Shown piece by piece: positions 11,652 through 23,898 of a stretch of 64,000 nucleotides of DNA (within the stretch, counting starts at the first letter, position 1; every line of letters starts with the position of its first letter). Source of the stretch: Ehretia macrophylla. Taxonomy: Eukaryota > Streptophyta > Magnoliopsida > Boraginales > Ehretiaceae. The stretch lies in NCBI GenBank assembly GCA_037974665.1, contig CM075780.1, positions 4,188,501 through 4,252,500 on the forward strand, in the 5' to 3' direction. A program made the translations under genes and the position numbers. The notes beneath the pieces were generated by a model. That model made no database searches and was not told the DNA's origin. It saw only the letters and a list, made by a program, of their open reading frames with translations.

Positions 11652-11770
11652 GGGTGCGATCATACTAGCACTAATGCACCAGATCCCATCAGAACTTCGA
11701 AGTTAAGTATGCTTGGGCGAGAGTAGTACTAGGATGGGTGACCCACTGGGAAGTCCTCGTGTTGCACCCC
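11652..11770 (+). rRNA. 5S rRNA copy 9
   Basis: About six changes, including C57T and G58A in box A (GTATGC), C15T, G30A, C46T, and C94A (GACCCACTGG). Confidence 0.94.
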
Positions 11771-12328
11771 CTTTTCAATTTTTTTTGCCCTGGTTAGGGT
11801 TGCCAAGATACTTTATCCACCAAATCTCTATTACTGAATCCCATGGAACATTGGGCAAGACAACTTCATTTCACGTAGAGGCTGGGCCCGCAAACCGAGG
11901 GCATAAGGTTTGTGACCAGTTTTCCGTTGCTCCGGTGCCCATAACTTTTGATCCGTAAGGCGTTATGCGGCGCACAGCATACCGTTGCAGAGCTCCCTGA
12001 GAGTTCTACGACGAGGGCAGCAAGCATGCTCGCTGTGCCCATTTTTGGAGCCCAAAATCGAACATTTTCATCAGTTTCAGGCCACTTTTCTTCTTTTGCT
12101 CTATTTTTCGGTCTCGGATCGTACGTTGTGAACTGTTAAAAGGATGACAACCTGACTCACTGGGCATCAGAGGGCCCTACAACGTGTCGATATCACGTCT
12201 TGCAAGCATGCTGCGTTGTTGAAGCGGATGGGTTGTCGTTAAGCCCATTGTGCCTTTTGAATGGGCCATCTCTTTTGGCTGGGACTGTGAACAGTTAACA
12301 CGTAAAGAAATTGTGCCCTCAACATAAC

Positions 12329-12447
12329 GGGTGCGATCATACCAGCACTCATGCATCGGATCCCATTAGAACTCCGAATTTAAGCGTGCTTTGGCGAGAG
12401 TAGTACTAGGATGGGTGACCCCCTGTGAAGTCCTCGTGTTGCACCAC
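12329..12447 (+). rRNA. 5S rRNA copy 10
   Basis: As the copy at 9637 plus G51T and G64T in box A (AATTTAAG, CTTTGG) and a change near the 3' end (CACCAC). Box A is probably weakened. Confidence 0.94.
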
Positions 12448-13005
12448 CTTTTCAATTTTTTTTGCCCTGGTTAGTGTTGCCAAGATACTTTATCCACCAA
12501 ATCTTTATTACTAAATCCCACGGAACATTGGGCAAGACAACTTCGCTTGACGTAGAGGCTAGGCCCGTAAACCGAGGGCATAGGGTTTGTGACTAGGACT
12601 CTGTCGCTCCGGTGCCCATAACTTTTGATCCGTAAGGAGTTACGCGGCGCACAGCATACCGTTGCAAAGCTCTCTAAGAGCTCTACGACGGGGGCTGCCA
12701 GCTTGCTCGCTGTGCCTATTTTTGGATCCCAAAATCGAACGTTTTCATCAGTTTTAGGCCACTTTTCTTCTTTTGCTCTGTTTTTCCGTCCTGGATCATA
12801 CGTCGTGAACTGTTAAAAGGGCGACAACCTGACTCGCGGGACATCAGAGGGCCATACAACGTGTCGATATCACGTCTTGCGAGGTTGCTACGTTGTTGAA
12901 GCTGATGGGTTGTCGTTAAGCCTCTTGGGCTTTTTGAATGGGCCATATCTCTAGGCTGGGACTGTGAACTGTTAACACATAAAGGAATTGTGGCCTCAAC
13001 ATGAC

Positions 13006-13124
13006 GGGTGCGATCATACCAGCACTAATGCACCGGATCCCATCAAAACTCCGAAGTTAAGCATGCTTGGGCGAGAGTAGTACTAGGATGGGTGACCCCC
13101 TGGGAAGTCCTCGTGTTGCACCCC
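13006..13124 (+). rRNA. 5S rRNA copy 11 (near consensus)
   Basis: Only G41A and G58A differ from the array consensus, one of the three best copies. It has the CATAAAGG TATA form and C at -1. Confidence 0.96.
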
Positions 13125-13682
13125 CTTTTCAATTTTTTTTGCCCTGGTTAGGGTTGCCAAGATACTTTATCCACCAAATCTCTGTTACTAAATCCCACAG
13201 AACATTGGGCAAGACAACTTCACTTCACGTAGAGGTTGGGCCAGCAAACTGAGGGCATAGGGTTTGTGACCAAGTCTCCGTCGCTCCGGTGCCCATAACT
13301 TTTAATCTGTAAGGAGTTACGTGGCGCACAACATACAGTTGCAAAGCTCTCTGAGAGCTCTACGACGGGGGCAGCCAGCTTGCTCGTTGTGCCCATTTTT
13401 GGAGCCCAAATTCGAACGTTTTCATCAGTTTCAGGCCACTTTTCTTCTTTTGCTCTGTTTTTCAGTCCCGGATCATACGTCGTGAACTGTTAAAAGGATG
13501 ACAACCTGACTCGCGGGACATCAGAGGGCCCTACAACGTGTTGATATCACGTCTTGCGAGGATGCTGCGTTGTTGAAGCTGATGGGTTGTCGTTAAGCCC
13601 TTTGGGCCTTTTGAATGTGCCATCTCTCTAGGCTGGGGCTGTGAACTGTTAACACATATAGGAATTGTGCCCTCAACATGAC

Positions 13683-13801
13683 GGGTGCGATCATACCAGC
13701 ACTAATGCACCGGATCCCATCAGAACTTCGAAGTTAAGCGTGCTTGGGCGAGAGAAGTACGAGGATGGGTGACCCCCTGGGAAGTCCTCGTGTTGCATCC
13801 C
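13683..13801 (+). rRNA. 5S rRNA copy 12
   Basis: Same four changes as the copy at 10977, of which it is the block-duplication partner. Confidence 0.95.
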
Positions 13802-14359
13802 CTTTTCAATTTTTTTTGCCTTGGTTAGGGTTGCCATGATACTTTATCGACCAAATCTCTATTACTGAATCCCACGGAACCTTGGGCAAGACAACTTCTC
13901 TTCACGTAGAGGCTGGGCCCGTAAAACGAGGGCGTAGGGTTCGTGACCAGGTCTCCGTCGATACGGTGCCCATAACTTTTGATCTGTAAGGAGTTATGCG
14001 GCGTACAGCATGCCGTTGCAAAGCTCTCTGAGATCTCTACGATGGGGGAAGCCAGCTTGCTTGCAGTGCCCATTTTTGGAGCCCAAAATTGAACGTTTTC
14101 ATCAGTTTCAGGACACTTTTCTTGTTTTGCTCTTTTTTTCCGTCCTGGATCATACGTCGTGAACTGTTAAAAGGACGACAACCTGACTCACGGGATATCA
14201 GAGGGCCCACCAATGTGTCGATATCACGTCTTGCGAGGATGCTGCGTTGTTGAAGCTGATGGGTTGTCGTTAAGCCCATTGGGCCTTTTGAATGGGCCGT
14301 CTCTCTAGGTTGGGATTGTGAACCGTTAACACATATAGGAATTGTGCCTTCAACATGAC

Positions 14360-14478
14360 GGGTGCGATCATACCAGCACTAATGCACCAGATCCCATCAG
14401 AACTTCGAAGTTAAGCATGCTTGGGTGAGAGTAGTACTAGGATGGGTGACCCACTGGGAAGTCCTCGTGTTGCACCCC
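14360..14478 (+). rRNA. 5S rRNA copy 13
   Basis: G30A, C46T, G58A, C67T and C94A. G58A is in box A and C67T in the intermediate element. Confidence 0.94.
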
Positions 14479-15036
14479 CTTTTCAATTTTTTTTGCCCTG
14501 GTTAGGGTTGCCAAGATACTTTTTCCACCAAATCTCTATTACTGAATCCCATGGAACATTGGGCAAGACAACTTCATTTCACGTAGAGGCTGGACCCGCA
14601 AACCGAGGGCATAGGGTTCGTGACCAGGTCTCCGTCGCTCCGGAGTCCATAACTTTTGATCCATAAGGAGTTACGCGGCGCACAGCATACCGTTGCAAAG
14701 CTCTCTAAGAGCTCTACGACGGGGGCAGCCAACATGCTTGTTGTTCCCATTTTTGGAGCCCAAAATCAAACGTTTTCATCAGTTTCTGGCCACTTTTTTC
14801 TTTTGCTCTATTTTTCCGTCCCGGATCGTACGTCGTGAACTGTTAAAAGGATGACAACCCGACTCGCGGGACATCAGAGGGCCCTACAACGTGTCGATAT
14901 CACCTCTTGCAAGCATGCTGCGTTGTTGAAGTGGATGGGTTGTCGTTAAGCCCATTGGGCCCTTTGAATGGGCTATCCTTCTAGGGTGGTACTGTAAAAA
15001 AGTTAACACATAAAGAAATTGTGCCCTCAACATGAT

Positions 15037-15155
15037 GGTTGCCATCATATCAGCAGTCATGCACCGGATCCCATCAGAATTCCGAAGTTCAGCGTGCTTG
15101 GGCGAGAGTAGTACTAGGATGGGTGACCCCCGGGGAAGTCCTCGTGTTGTACCCT
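15037..15155 (+). rRNA. 5S rRNA copy 14, strongly diverged
   Basis: At least nine changes: the 5' end reads GGTTGCCATC, then ATATCAGCAGTCATG; A54C in box A; GACCCCCGGGG; and TGTACCC at the 3' end. The -1 base is T. The new 5' sequence makes a perfect inverted repeat, ATGATGG-TTG-CCATCAT (15032-15048). Likely a pseudogene. Confidence 0.88.
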
Positions 15156-15714
15156 CTTTTCAAATTTTTTTGCCCTGGTTAGGGTTGCCAAGATACTTTA
15201 TCCACCATATCTCTATTACTGAATCCCACCGAACATTGGGCAAGACAACTTCGCTTCACATAGAGGCTGGGCTCGCAAACCGAGGGCGTAGGGTTTGCGA
15301 CCAGGTCTCCGTCGCTCCGGTGCCCATAACTTTTGATCCGTAGAGAGTTACGAGGCGCATAGAATACCGTTGCAAAGGTCTCTGAGAGCTCTATGATGGT
15401 GGCAGCCAGCATGCTCGATGTGCCCATTTTTTGAGCCCAAAATCGAACGTTTTCATCAGTTTCAGGCCACATTTCTTCTTTTGCTCTATTTTTCCGTCCT
15501 GGATCGTACGTCATGAACTATTAAAAGGATGACAACCTGACTCGCGGGACATCAGAGGGCCCTACAACGTGTCGATATCATGTCTTGCAAGCATGCTGCG
15601 TTGTTGAAGCGGATGGGTTGTCGTTAAGTCCACTGGGCCTTTAGAATGTGCCATCTTTCTAGGCTGGGACTGTAAAACAGTTAACACATAAAGGAATTGT
15701 GCCCTCAACATGAT

Positions 15715-15833
15715 GGGTGCGATCATCCCAGCACTAATGCGCCGGATCCCATCAGAACTCCAAAGTTAAGCGTGTTTGGGCGAGAGTAGTACTAAGATGG
15801 GTGACCCCCTGGGAAGTCCTCGTGTTGTACCCC
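15715..15833 (+). rRNA. 5S rRNA copy 15
   Basis: About six changes: A13C, A27G, G48A, C61T (box A), G81A (box C, AAGATGGG) and C114T. Confidence 0.93.
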
Positions 15834-16391
15834 CTTTTCAATTTTTTTTGCAAAGGTTAGGGTTGCCAAGATACTTTATCCACCAAATCTCTATTTCTGA
15901 ATCCCACAGAACATTGGGCAAGACAACTTCGATTCACGTAAAGGTTGGGCCCGCAAACCGTGGGCGTAGGGTTTATGACCAGGTCTCCGTCGCTTCGGTG
16001 CCCATAAATTTTGATCCGTAAGGAGTTGCGCGGCGCACAGCATACTGTTGCAAAGCTCTCTGAGAGCTCTATGACGGGGGCAACCAGCATGCTCGCCGTG
16101 CCCCTTTTTGGAGCCCAAAATCGAACGTTTTCATCAGTTTCAGGCCACTTTTCTTCTTTTGCTCAGTTTTTCCGTCCCGGATCATACGTCGTGAACTATT
16201 AAAAGGATGACAACCTAACTCGCGGGACATTAGAGGGCCCTACAACGTGTCGATATCATGTCTTGCAAACAGGCTGCGTTGTTGAAGCGGATGGGTTGTC
16301 GTTAAGCCCATTGGGCCTTTTGAATGGGCCATCTTTCTAGGCTGGGACTGTGAACAGTTAACACATAAAAGAATTGTGCCCTCAACATGAC

Positions 16392-16510
16392 GGGTGCGAT
16401 CATACCAGCAATAATGCACTGGATCCCATCAGAACTCCGAAGTTAAGCGTGCTTGGGCGAGAATAGTACTAGGATGGGTGACCCCCTGGGAAGTCCTCGT
16501 GTTGCACCCC
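16392..16510 (+). rRNA. 5S rRNA copy 16
   Basis: Three changes (C20A, C29T, G72A); boxes A and C intact. The following telo-box-like motif is mutated to TTAAGGTT. Confidence 0.95.
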
Positions 16511-17068
16511 CTTTTCAATTTTTTTTGCCCTGGTTAAGGTTGCCAGGATACATTATCCATCATATCTCTATTACTGAATCCCATGGAACATTGGGCAAGA
16601 CAACTTCGCTTCACGTAGAGGCTGGGACCGCAAACCGAGGGCGTAGGGTTTTTGACCAGGTCTCCATCGCTCCGGTGCCCATAACATTTGATCCATAAGG
16701 AGTTACGCGGCGTATAGCATACCGTTGCAAATCTCTCTGAGAGCTCTATGAAGGGGGCAGCCAGCATGCTCGCTGTTCCAGTTTTTGGAGGCCAAAATCG
16801 AACGTTTTCATCAATTTCAGGCCACTTTTCTTCTTTTGCTCTGTTTTTCCATCCCGGATCGCACGTCGTGAACTGTTAAAATGATGACAACCTAACTCGC
16901 GGAACATTAGAGGGCCCTACAACGTGCCGATATCACGTCTTGCACGCATGCTGCGTTGTTGAAGCGGATGGGTTGTCGTTAAGCCCATTGGGCCGTTTGA
17001 ATGGGCCATCTCTCTAGGCTGGGATTGTGAACAGTTAACACGTAAAGAAATTGTGCCCTCAACATGAC

Positions 17069-17187
17069 GGGTACGATCATACCAGCACTCATGCACCGGA
17101 TCCCATCAGAACTCCGAAGTTAAGAGTTCTTGGGCGAGAGTAGTACTAGGATGGGTGACCCCCTGGGAAGTCCTCATGTTGCACCCC
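17069..17187 (+). rRNA. 5S rRNA copy 17
   Basis: G5A, A22C, C57A and G60T (box A reads AGAGTTCTTG), and G108A. Confidence 0.94.
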
Positions 17188-17745
17188 ATTTTCAATTTTT
17201 TTTGCCCTGGTTAGTGTTGCCAAGATACTTTATCCACCAAATCTCTATTACTGAATCCCACGGAACATTGGGCAAGGCAACTTCGCGTCACGTAGAGGCT
17301 GGGCCCGCAAACCGAGGGCGTAGGATTTGTGACCAGGTCCCCGTCGCTCCAGTGCCCATAACTTTTGATCCGTAAGGAGTTACGCTGCGCACAACATACC
17401 GTTGCAAAGCTCTCTGAGAGCTCTATGACGGGGGCAACCAACATGCTCGGTGTGCCCATTTTTGGAGCCCAAAATCGAACGTTTTCATCAGTGTCAGGCT
17501 ACTTTTCTTCTTTTGCTCTGTTTTTCCGTCCCGGATCATACGTCGTGAACTGTTAAAAGGACGACAACCTGACTCGCAGGACATCAGAGGGCCCTACAAC
17601 GTGTCGATATCACATCTTGCAAGCAAGCTGCATTGTTGAAGCGGATGGGTTGTCGTTAAGCCCATTGGGCCTTTTGAATGGGTCATCTCTCTAGGCTGGG
17701 ACTGTGAACAGTTAACACGTAAAGAAATTGTACCCTCAACATGAC

Positions 17746-17864
17746 GGGTGCGATCATAGCAGTACTAATGCACCGGATCCCATTAGAACTCTGAAGTTAA
17801 GCGTGGTTGGGCGAGAGTAGTACTAGGATGGGTGACCCCCTGGGAAATCCTCGTGTTGCACCCC
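17746..17864 (+). rRNA. 5S rRNA copy 18
   Basis: C14G, C18T, C39T, C47T, C61G (box A, GTGGTTGG) and G102A. Nearly the same as the copy at 23116. Confidence 0.93.
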
Positions 17865-18422
17865 CTTTTCAATTTTTTTTGCTCTGGTTAGGGTTGCCGT
17901 GAAACTTAATCCACCAAATCTCTGTTACTGAATCACACGGAACATTAGGCAAGACAACTTCGCTTCACGTAAAGGCTGGGCCCGTCAAACGAGAGCGTAG
18001 ATTTTGTGACAAAGTCTCCATCGCTCCGGTGCCCATAACTTTTGATCCGTAAGGAGTTACGCGACGCACAGCATACCGTTGCAAAGCTCTCTGAGATCTC
18101 TACGACGGGGGTAGTCAGCTTGCTCGCTGTGCCCATTTTTGGAGCCCAAAATCGAACGTTTTCATTAGTTTCAAGCCAGTTTTCTTGTTTTGCTCTGTTT
18201 TTCTGTATCAGATCATACTTCGTGAACTGTTAAAAGGACAACAACCTTACTCGCGGGACATCAGAGGGCCCTACAACGTGTCGATATCACGTCTTGCAAA
18301 CATGCTGCGTTGTTGAAGCGGATGGGTTGTCGTTAAGCCCATTGGGCCTTTTGAATGGGCCATCTCTCTAGGCTGGGACTGTGAACAGTTAACACATTAA
18401 GTAATTGTGCCCTCAACATGAC

Positions 18423-18528
18423 GAGTGCGATCATACCAGCACTAATGCACCGAATCCCATTAGAACTTCGAAGTTAAGCGTGCTTGGGTGAGTGTAGTAC
18501 AAGGATGGGTGACCCCCTAAGAAGTCCT
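18423..18528 (+). pseudogene. 5S rRNA copy 19, 3'-truncated
   Basis: Breaks off after GAAGTCCT and continues directly with GGTTAGGGTTGCC, so the last 13 bases of the gene and both T-run terminators are missing. The repeated CCT at the junction suggests a microhomology deletion of about 39 bp. A transcript would not meet a T4 until about 18679. The gene start reads GAGTGCG. Confidence 0.92.
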
Positions 18529-19056
18529 GGTTAGGGTTGCCAAGATACTCCACCAAATCTCTATTACTGAATCACACGGAACATTGGGCAAGACAACTTC
18601 ACTTCACGTAGAGGCTGGGCACGTAAACCGAGGGCGTAGGGTTTGTGACCAAGTCTCCGTCGCTCCGGTGCCTAAAACTTTTGATCCGTAAGGAGTTACG
18701 AGGCGCATAGCATGCCGTTGCTCTCTAAGAGCTCTACGACGGGGGCAGCCAGCATGCTCGCTGTGCCGATTTTTGGAGCCCAAAATCGAACGTTTTCATC
18801 ATTTTCTGGCCACTTTTCTTCTATTGCTCTGTTTTTCCGTCCCGGATCGTACGACGTGAACTGTTAAAAGGACGACAACCTGACTCGTCGGACATCAGAG
18901 GGCCCTACATCGTGTCGATATCACGTCTTGCAAGCATGCTGCGTTGTTGAAGCAGATGGGTTGTCGTTAAGCCCATTGAGACTTTTGAATGGGCCATCTC
19001 TCTAGGCTGGGAATGTGAACAGTTAACACGTAAAGAAATTGTGCCCTCAACATGAC

Positions 19057-19175
19057 GGGTGCGATCATAGCAGTACTAATGCACCGGATCCTATCAGAAC
19101 TCTGAAGTTAAGCGTGGTTGGGCGAGAGTATTACTAGGATGGGTAACCCCCTGGAAAATCCTCGTGTTGCACCCC
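19057..19175 (+). rRNA. 5S rRNA copy 20
   Basis: About nine changes: C14G, C18T, C36T, C47T, C61G, G75T, G89A (box C, GGGTAACC), and GGAAAATCC near the end. Confidence 0.92.
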
Positions 19176-19733
19176 CTTTTCAAATTTTTTTGCCCTGGTT
19201 AGGGTTGCCATGAAACTTTATCCACCAAAGCTCTATTACTGAATCCCACGGGACATTGGGCAAGACAACTTCGCTTCACATAGAGGCTGGGCCCGTAAAA
19301 CGAGGGCGTAGGGTTTGTGACGAGGTCTCCATCGCTCCGGTGCCCATAACTTTTGATCCGTAAGGTGTTACGCGACGCGCAGCATACCATTGCAAATCTC
19401 TCTGAGATCTCTACGACGGGGGCAGCCAACTTGCTCGCTGTGCCCATTTTTGGAGCCCAAAATTGAACGTTTTCATCAGTTTCAGGCCAGTTTTCTTCTT
19501 TAGCTCTGTTTTTTCGTCCCAGATCATACGTCGTGAACTGTTAAAAGGACAACAACCTTACTCGCGGGAAATCAGAGTGCCCTACTATGTGTCGATATCA
19601 CGTCTTGCAAACATGCTGCGTGGTTGAAGCGGATGGGTTGTCGTTAAGCCCATGGGGCCTTTTGAATGGGCCATCTCTCTAGGCTGGGACTGTGAACAGA
19701 TAACACATAAAGGAATTGTGCCCTCAACATGAC

Positions 19734-19852
19734 GAGTGTGATCATACCAGCACTAAAGCACCGGATCCCATCAGAACTTCGAAGTTAAGCGTGCTTGGGC
19801 GAGTGTACTACTCGGATGGGTGACACCCTACGAAGTCCTCGTGTTGCACCCC
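19734..19852 (+). rRNA. 5S rRNA copy 21
   Basis: Heavily changed: start GAGTGTG, CTAAAGC, C46T, GAGTGTACTACTCGG across the intermediate element and box C, and GACACCCTACG. Same family as 25654 and 32423. Probably not a functional 5S. Confidence 0.9.
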
Positions 19853-20410
19853 CTTTTAAATTTTTTTTGCCCTGGTTAGGGATACCAAGATACTTTATCG
19901 ACCAAATCTCTATTACTGAATCCCGCGGAAGAATGGGCAAGACAACTTCGCTTCACGTAGAGGCTGGGCCCGCAAACCGAGGGCGTAAAATTTGTGCCCA
20001 GGTCTCCGTCGCTCTGGTGCCCATAACTTTTGATCCGTAAGGAGTTACGCGACGCACAGCATACTGTTGCAAATCTCTCTGAGATCTCTACGACGGGGGC
20101 AGCCAGCTTGCTCGCTGTGCCCATTTTTGGAGCCCAAAATTGAACGTTTTCATCAGTTTCAGGCCAGTTTTATTCTTTTGCTCTGTTTTTCCATCTAGGA
20201 TAATACGTCGTGAACTGTTAAAAGGACAACAACCTTACTCGCGGGACATCGGAGGGCCCTACTATGTGTCGATATCACGTCTTGCAAACATGCTGCGTTG
20301 TTGAAGCGGATGGGTTGTCATTAAGCCCATGGGGCCTTTTGAATGGGCCATCTCTCTAGGCTGGGACTGTGAACAGATAACACATAATGGAATTGTGCCC
20401 TCAACATGAC

Positions 20411-20529
20411 GAGTGCTATCATACAAGCACTAATGCACCGGATCTCATCAGAACTTCGAAGTTAAGCATGCTTGGGCGAGTGTAGTACTAGGATGGGTGA
20501 CCCCTTGGGAAGTCCTCATGTTGCACCCC
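20411..20529 (+). rRNA. 5S rRNA copy 22
   Basis: Start GAGTGCTATC; C15A, C35T, C46T, G58A (box A), A71T, C95T and G108A. Same family as 26331 and 33100. Confidence 0.91.
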
Positions 20530-21085
20530 TTTTAAATTTTTTTTGCCCTGGTTAGGGATGCCAAGATACTTTATCCACCAAATCTCTATTACTGAATCCC
20601 ACGGAACATTGGGCAAGACAACTTCGCTTCACGTAGAGGCTGCGCCCGTAAACCGAGGGTGTAGGGTTTATGACTAGGTCTCCGTCGCTCAGGTGCCTAT
20701 AACTTTTGATCCGTAAGGAGTTACGCTGCGCACAGCATGCCGTTGCAAAGCTCTCTAAGAGCTCTACGACAGGGGCAACCAGCATGCTCGCTGTGCCCTT
20801 TTTGGAGCCAAAAATCGAACGTTTTCATCAGTTTTTGGCCACTTTTCTTCTTTAGCTATGTTTTTCCGTCCTGGATCGTACGTCGTGAACTGTTAAAAGG
20901 ACGACAAGCTGACTCGCGGGACATCAGAGGGCCCTACAACGTGTCGATATCACGTCTCGCAAGCATGCTGCGTTGCAGAAGCGGATTGGTTGTCGTTAAG
21001 CCCATTGGGTCTTCTGAATGGGCCATCTATTGACGCTGGGAATGTGAACAGTTAACACGTAAAGAAATTGTGCCCTCAACATGAT

Positions 21086-21204
21086 GGGTGTGATCATACC
21101 AGTACTAATGCACCGGATTCCATCAGAACTCCGAAGTTCAGCGTGCTTGGGCGAGAGTAGTACTAGGATGGGTGACCCCCTAGGAAGTCCTCGTGTTGCA
21201 CCCC
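21086..21204 (+). rRNA. 5S rRNA copy 23
   Basis: C6T, C18T, C34T, A54C (box A, GTTCAGCG) and G97A; -1 base is T. Matches 27007 and 33776. Confidence 0.93.
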
Positions 21205-21762
21205 CTTTTCAATTTTTTTTGCCCTTGTTAGGGTTGTCAAGATACTTTATCCACCAAATCTCTATTACTGAATCCCACGGAACATTGGGCAAGACAACAT
21301 CACTTCACGTAGAGGCTGGGCCTGCAAACCGAGGGCGTAGGGTTTGTGACCAGGTCTCCGTCGCTCCGGTGCCCATAACTTTTGATCCGTAAGGAGTTAC
21401 CCGGTGCACAGCATACCGTTGCATAGCTCTCTGAGAGCTCTACAACGGGGGTAGCCAGCTTGCTCGCTGTGCCCGTTTTTGGATCCCAAAATCGAATATT
21501 TTCGTCAGTTTCAGGCCACTTTTCTTCTTTTGCTCTATTTTTCCGTCCTGGATCATACGTCATGAATTGTTAAAAGGACGACAACCTTACTCGCGGGACA
21601 TTAGAGGGCCCTACAACGTGTCGATATCACGTCTTGCGAGGATGCTGCGTTATTAAAGCTGATGGGTTGTTGTTAAGCCCATTGGGCCTTTTGAATAGGC
21701 CATCTCTCTAGGCCGGGACTGTGAACTGTTAACACATAAAGGAATTGTGCCCTCAACATGAC

Positions 21763-21881
21763 GGGTGCGATCATACCAGCAATAATGCACCGGATCCCAT
21801 TAGAACTCCGAAGTTAAGCGTGCTTGGGTGAGAGTAGTACTAGGATGGGTGACCCCCTGGGAAGTCCTCGTGTTGCACCCC
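21763..21881 (+). rRNA. 5S rRNA copy 24
   Basis: Three changes (C20A, C39T, C67T); boxes A and C intact. Partner of the copy at 27684. Confidence 0.95.
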
Positions 21882-22439
21882 CTTTTCAATTTTTTTTGCC
21901 CTGGTTAGGGTTGGCAAGATACTTTATCCACCATATCTCAATTACTGAATCCCATGGAACATTGGGCAAGACAACTTCGCTTCACGTAAAGGCTGGGACC
22001 GCAAACCGAGGGTGTTGGGTTTGTGACCAGGTCTCCGTCGCTCCGGTGCCCATAACATTTGATCCGTAAGGAGTTACGCGGCGCATAGCATACCGTTGCA
22101 AAGCTCTCTGAGAGCTCTATGATGGTGGTAGCTAGCATGCTCGCTGTGCCCGTCTTTGGAGCCCAAAATCGAACGTTTTCATCTGTTTCATGCCATATTT
22201 CTTCTTTTGCTCTGTTTTTCTGTCCCGGATCGTACGTCGTGAATTGTTAAAAGGATGACAACCTGACTTGCGGAACATCAGAGGGCCCTACAACGTGTCG
22301 ATATCACGTCTTGCAAGCATGTTGCGTTTTTGAAGCGGATGGGTTGTGGTTAAGCCTATTGGGCCTTTTGAATGAGCCATCTCTCCAGGCTGGGATTGTG
22401 AACAGTTAACGTGTAAAGAAATTGTGCCCTCAACATGAC

Positions 22440-22558
22440 GGGTGCAATCATACCAGTACTAATTCACCGAATCCCATCAGAACTATGAAGTTAAGAGTGC
22501 TTATGCGAGAGTAGTACTAGGATGGGTGACCCTTGGAAAGTCCTCGTGTTGCAACCCC
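22440..22558 (+). rRNA. 5S rRNA copy 25
   Basis: G7A, C18T, G25T, G31A, C46A, C47T, C57A and CTTATGCG in box A, a lost C in GACCCTTGG and an added A in TTGCAACCCC. Likely defective. Confidence 0.9.
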
Positions 22559-23115
22559 TTTTCAATTTTTTTTGCTCTGGTTAGGGTTGCCAAGATACTT
22601 TATCCACCAAAACTCTATTACTGAATCCCACGGAACATTGGGCAAGACAACTTCGCTTCACGTAGAGGCTGGGCCCGCAAACCGAGGGCGTTGGGTTTGT
22701 GACCAGGTCTTTGTCGCTCTGGTGCCCATAACTTTTGATCCGTAAGGAGTTACGCGGCGCACAACATACCGTTGCAAAGCTCTCTGAGAGCTCTATGACG
22801 GGGGCAGCTAGCATGCTCGCTGTGCCCGTTTTTAGAGCCCAAAATCGAACGTTTTCATCAGTTTCATACCACTTTTCTTCTTTTGCTCTGTTTTTTCGTC
22901 CCGAACCATACGTCGTGAACTATTAAAAGGACGACAACCTGACTCGCGGGACATCAGAGGGCCCTACAACGTGTCGATATCACGTCTTGCAAGCATGCTG
23001 CGTTGTTGAAGCGGATGGGTTGTCGTTAAGCCCATTGGGCCTTTTGAATGGGTCATCTCTCTAGGCTGGGACTGTGAACAGTTAACACGTAAAGAAATTG
23101 TACCCTCAACATGAC

Positions 23116-23234
23116 GGGTGCGATCATAGCAGTACTAATGCACCGGATCCCATTAGAACTCTGAAGTTAAGCGTGGTTGGGCGAGAGTAGTAATAGGATG
23201 GGTGACCCCCTGGGAAATCCTCGTGTTGCACCCC
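23116..23234 (+). rRNA. 5S rRNA copy 26
   Basis: As the copy at 17746 plus C78A (GTAGTAATAGG). Confidence 0.93.
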
Positions 23235-23792
23235 CTTTTCAATTTTTTTTGCCCTGGTTAGGGTTGCCGTGAAACTTTATCCACCAAATCTCTGTTACTG
23301 AATCCCACGGAACATTCGGCAAGACAACTTCGCTTCACGTAGAGGCTGGGCCCGTAAAACGAGAGCGTAGAGTTTGTGACAAAGTCTCCATCGCTCCGGT
23401 GCCCATAACTTTTGATCCGTAAGGAGTTACGCGACGCACAGCATACCGTTGCAAAGCTCTCTGAGATCTCTACGACGGGGGCAGTCAGCTTGCTCGCTGT
23501 GCCCATTTTTGGAGCCCAAAATCGAACGTTTTCATTAGTTTCAAGCCAGTTTTCTTGTTTTGCTCTGTTTTTCTGTATCAGATCATACTTCGTGAACTGT
23601 TAAAAGGATAACAACCTTACTCGCAGGACATCAGAGGGCCCTACAACGTGTCGATATCACGTCTTGCAAACATGCTGCGTTGTTGAAGCGGATGGGTTGT
23701 CGTTAAGCCCATTGGGCCTTTTGAATGGGCCATCTCTCTAGGCTGGGACTGTGAACAGTTAACACAATAAGTAATTGTGCACTCAACATGAC

Positions 23793-23898
23793 GAGTGCGA
23801 TCAGACCTGCACTAATGCACCGAATCCCATCAGAACTTCGAAGTTAAGCATGCTTGGGTGAGTGTAGTACAAGGATGGGTGACCCCCTAAGAAGTCCT
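23793..23898 (+). pseudogene. 5S rRNA copy 27, 3'-truncated
   Basis: Has exactly the same truncation junction as 18423 (GAAGTCCT joined to GGTTAGGG) and the same short deletion in GATACTCCACC. The defect therefore predates the block duplication and was copied with it. Further changes: GAGTGCGATCAGACCTGC. Confidence 0.92.

Larger units (their letters stand above)
9177..14577 (+). repeat. Two tandem copies of a four-unit block (period about 2.7 kb)
   Basis: Copies at 9637, 10300, 10977 and 11652 correspond in order to those at 12329, 13006, 13683 and 14360, sharing private variants (TTAGAACTCCGAA with CTGTGAAG; GAGAAGTACGAGG; CACCAGATC). Both breakpoints lie in mid-spacer near CAAGACAACTTC, at about 9177, 11870 and 14577. 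The first block has a deletion of about 14 bp near 9903, making its first unit 663 bp. Confidence 0.85.
17640..23005 (+). repeat. Multi-unit block A (about 5.4 kb), first tandem copy
   Basis: The units starting at 17746, 18423, 19057, 19734, 20411, 21086, 21763 and 22440 correspond in order to those at 23116, 23793, 24432, 25654, 26331, 27007, 27684 and 28361. Shared rare marks include CATAGCAGTACTAATG, the 3'-truncated gene, GAGTGTG starts and GTTCAGCG. The left edge is near 17640, where the match to the end of the unit at 22440 becomes perfect (GGGTCATCTCTCTAGG). Confidence 0.85.
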
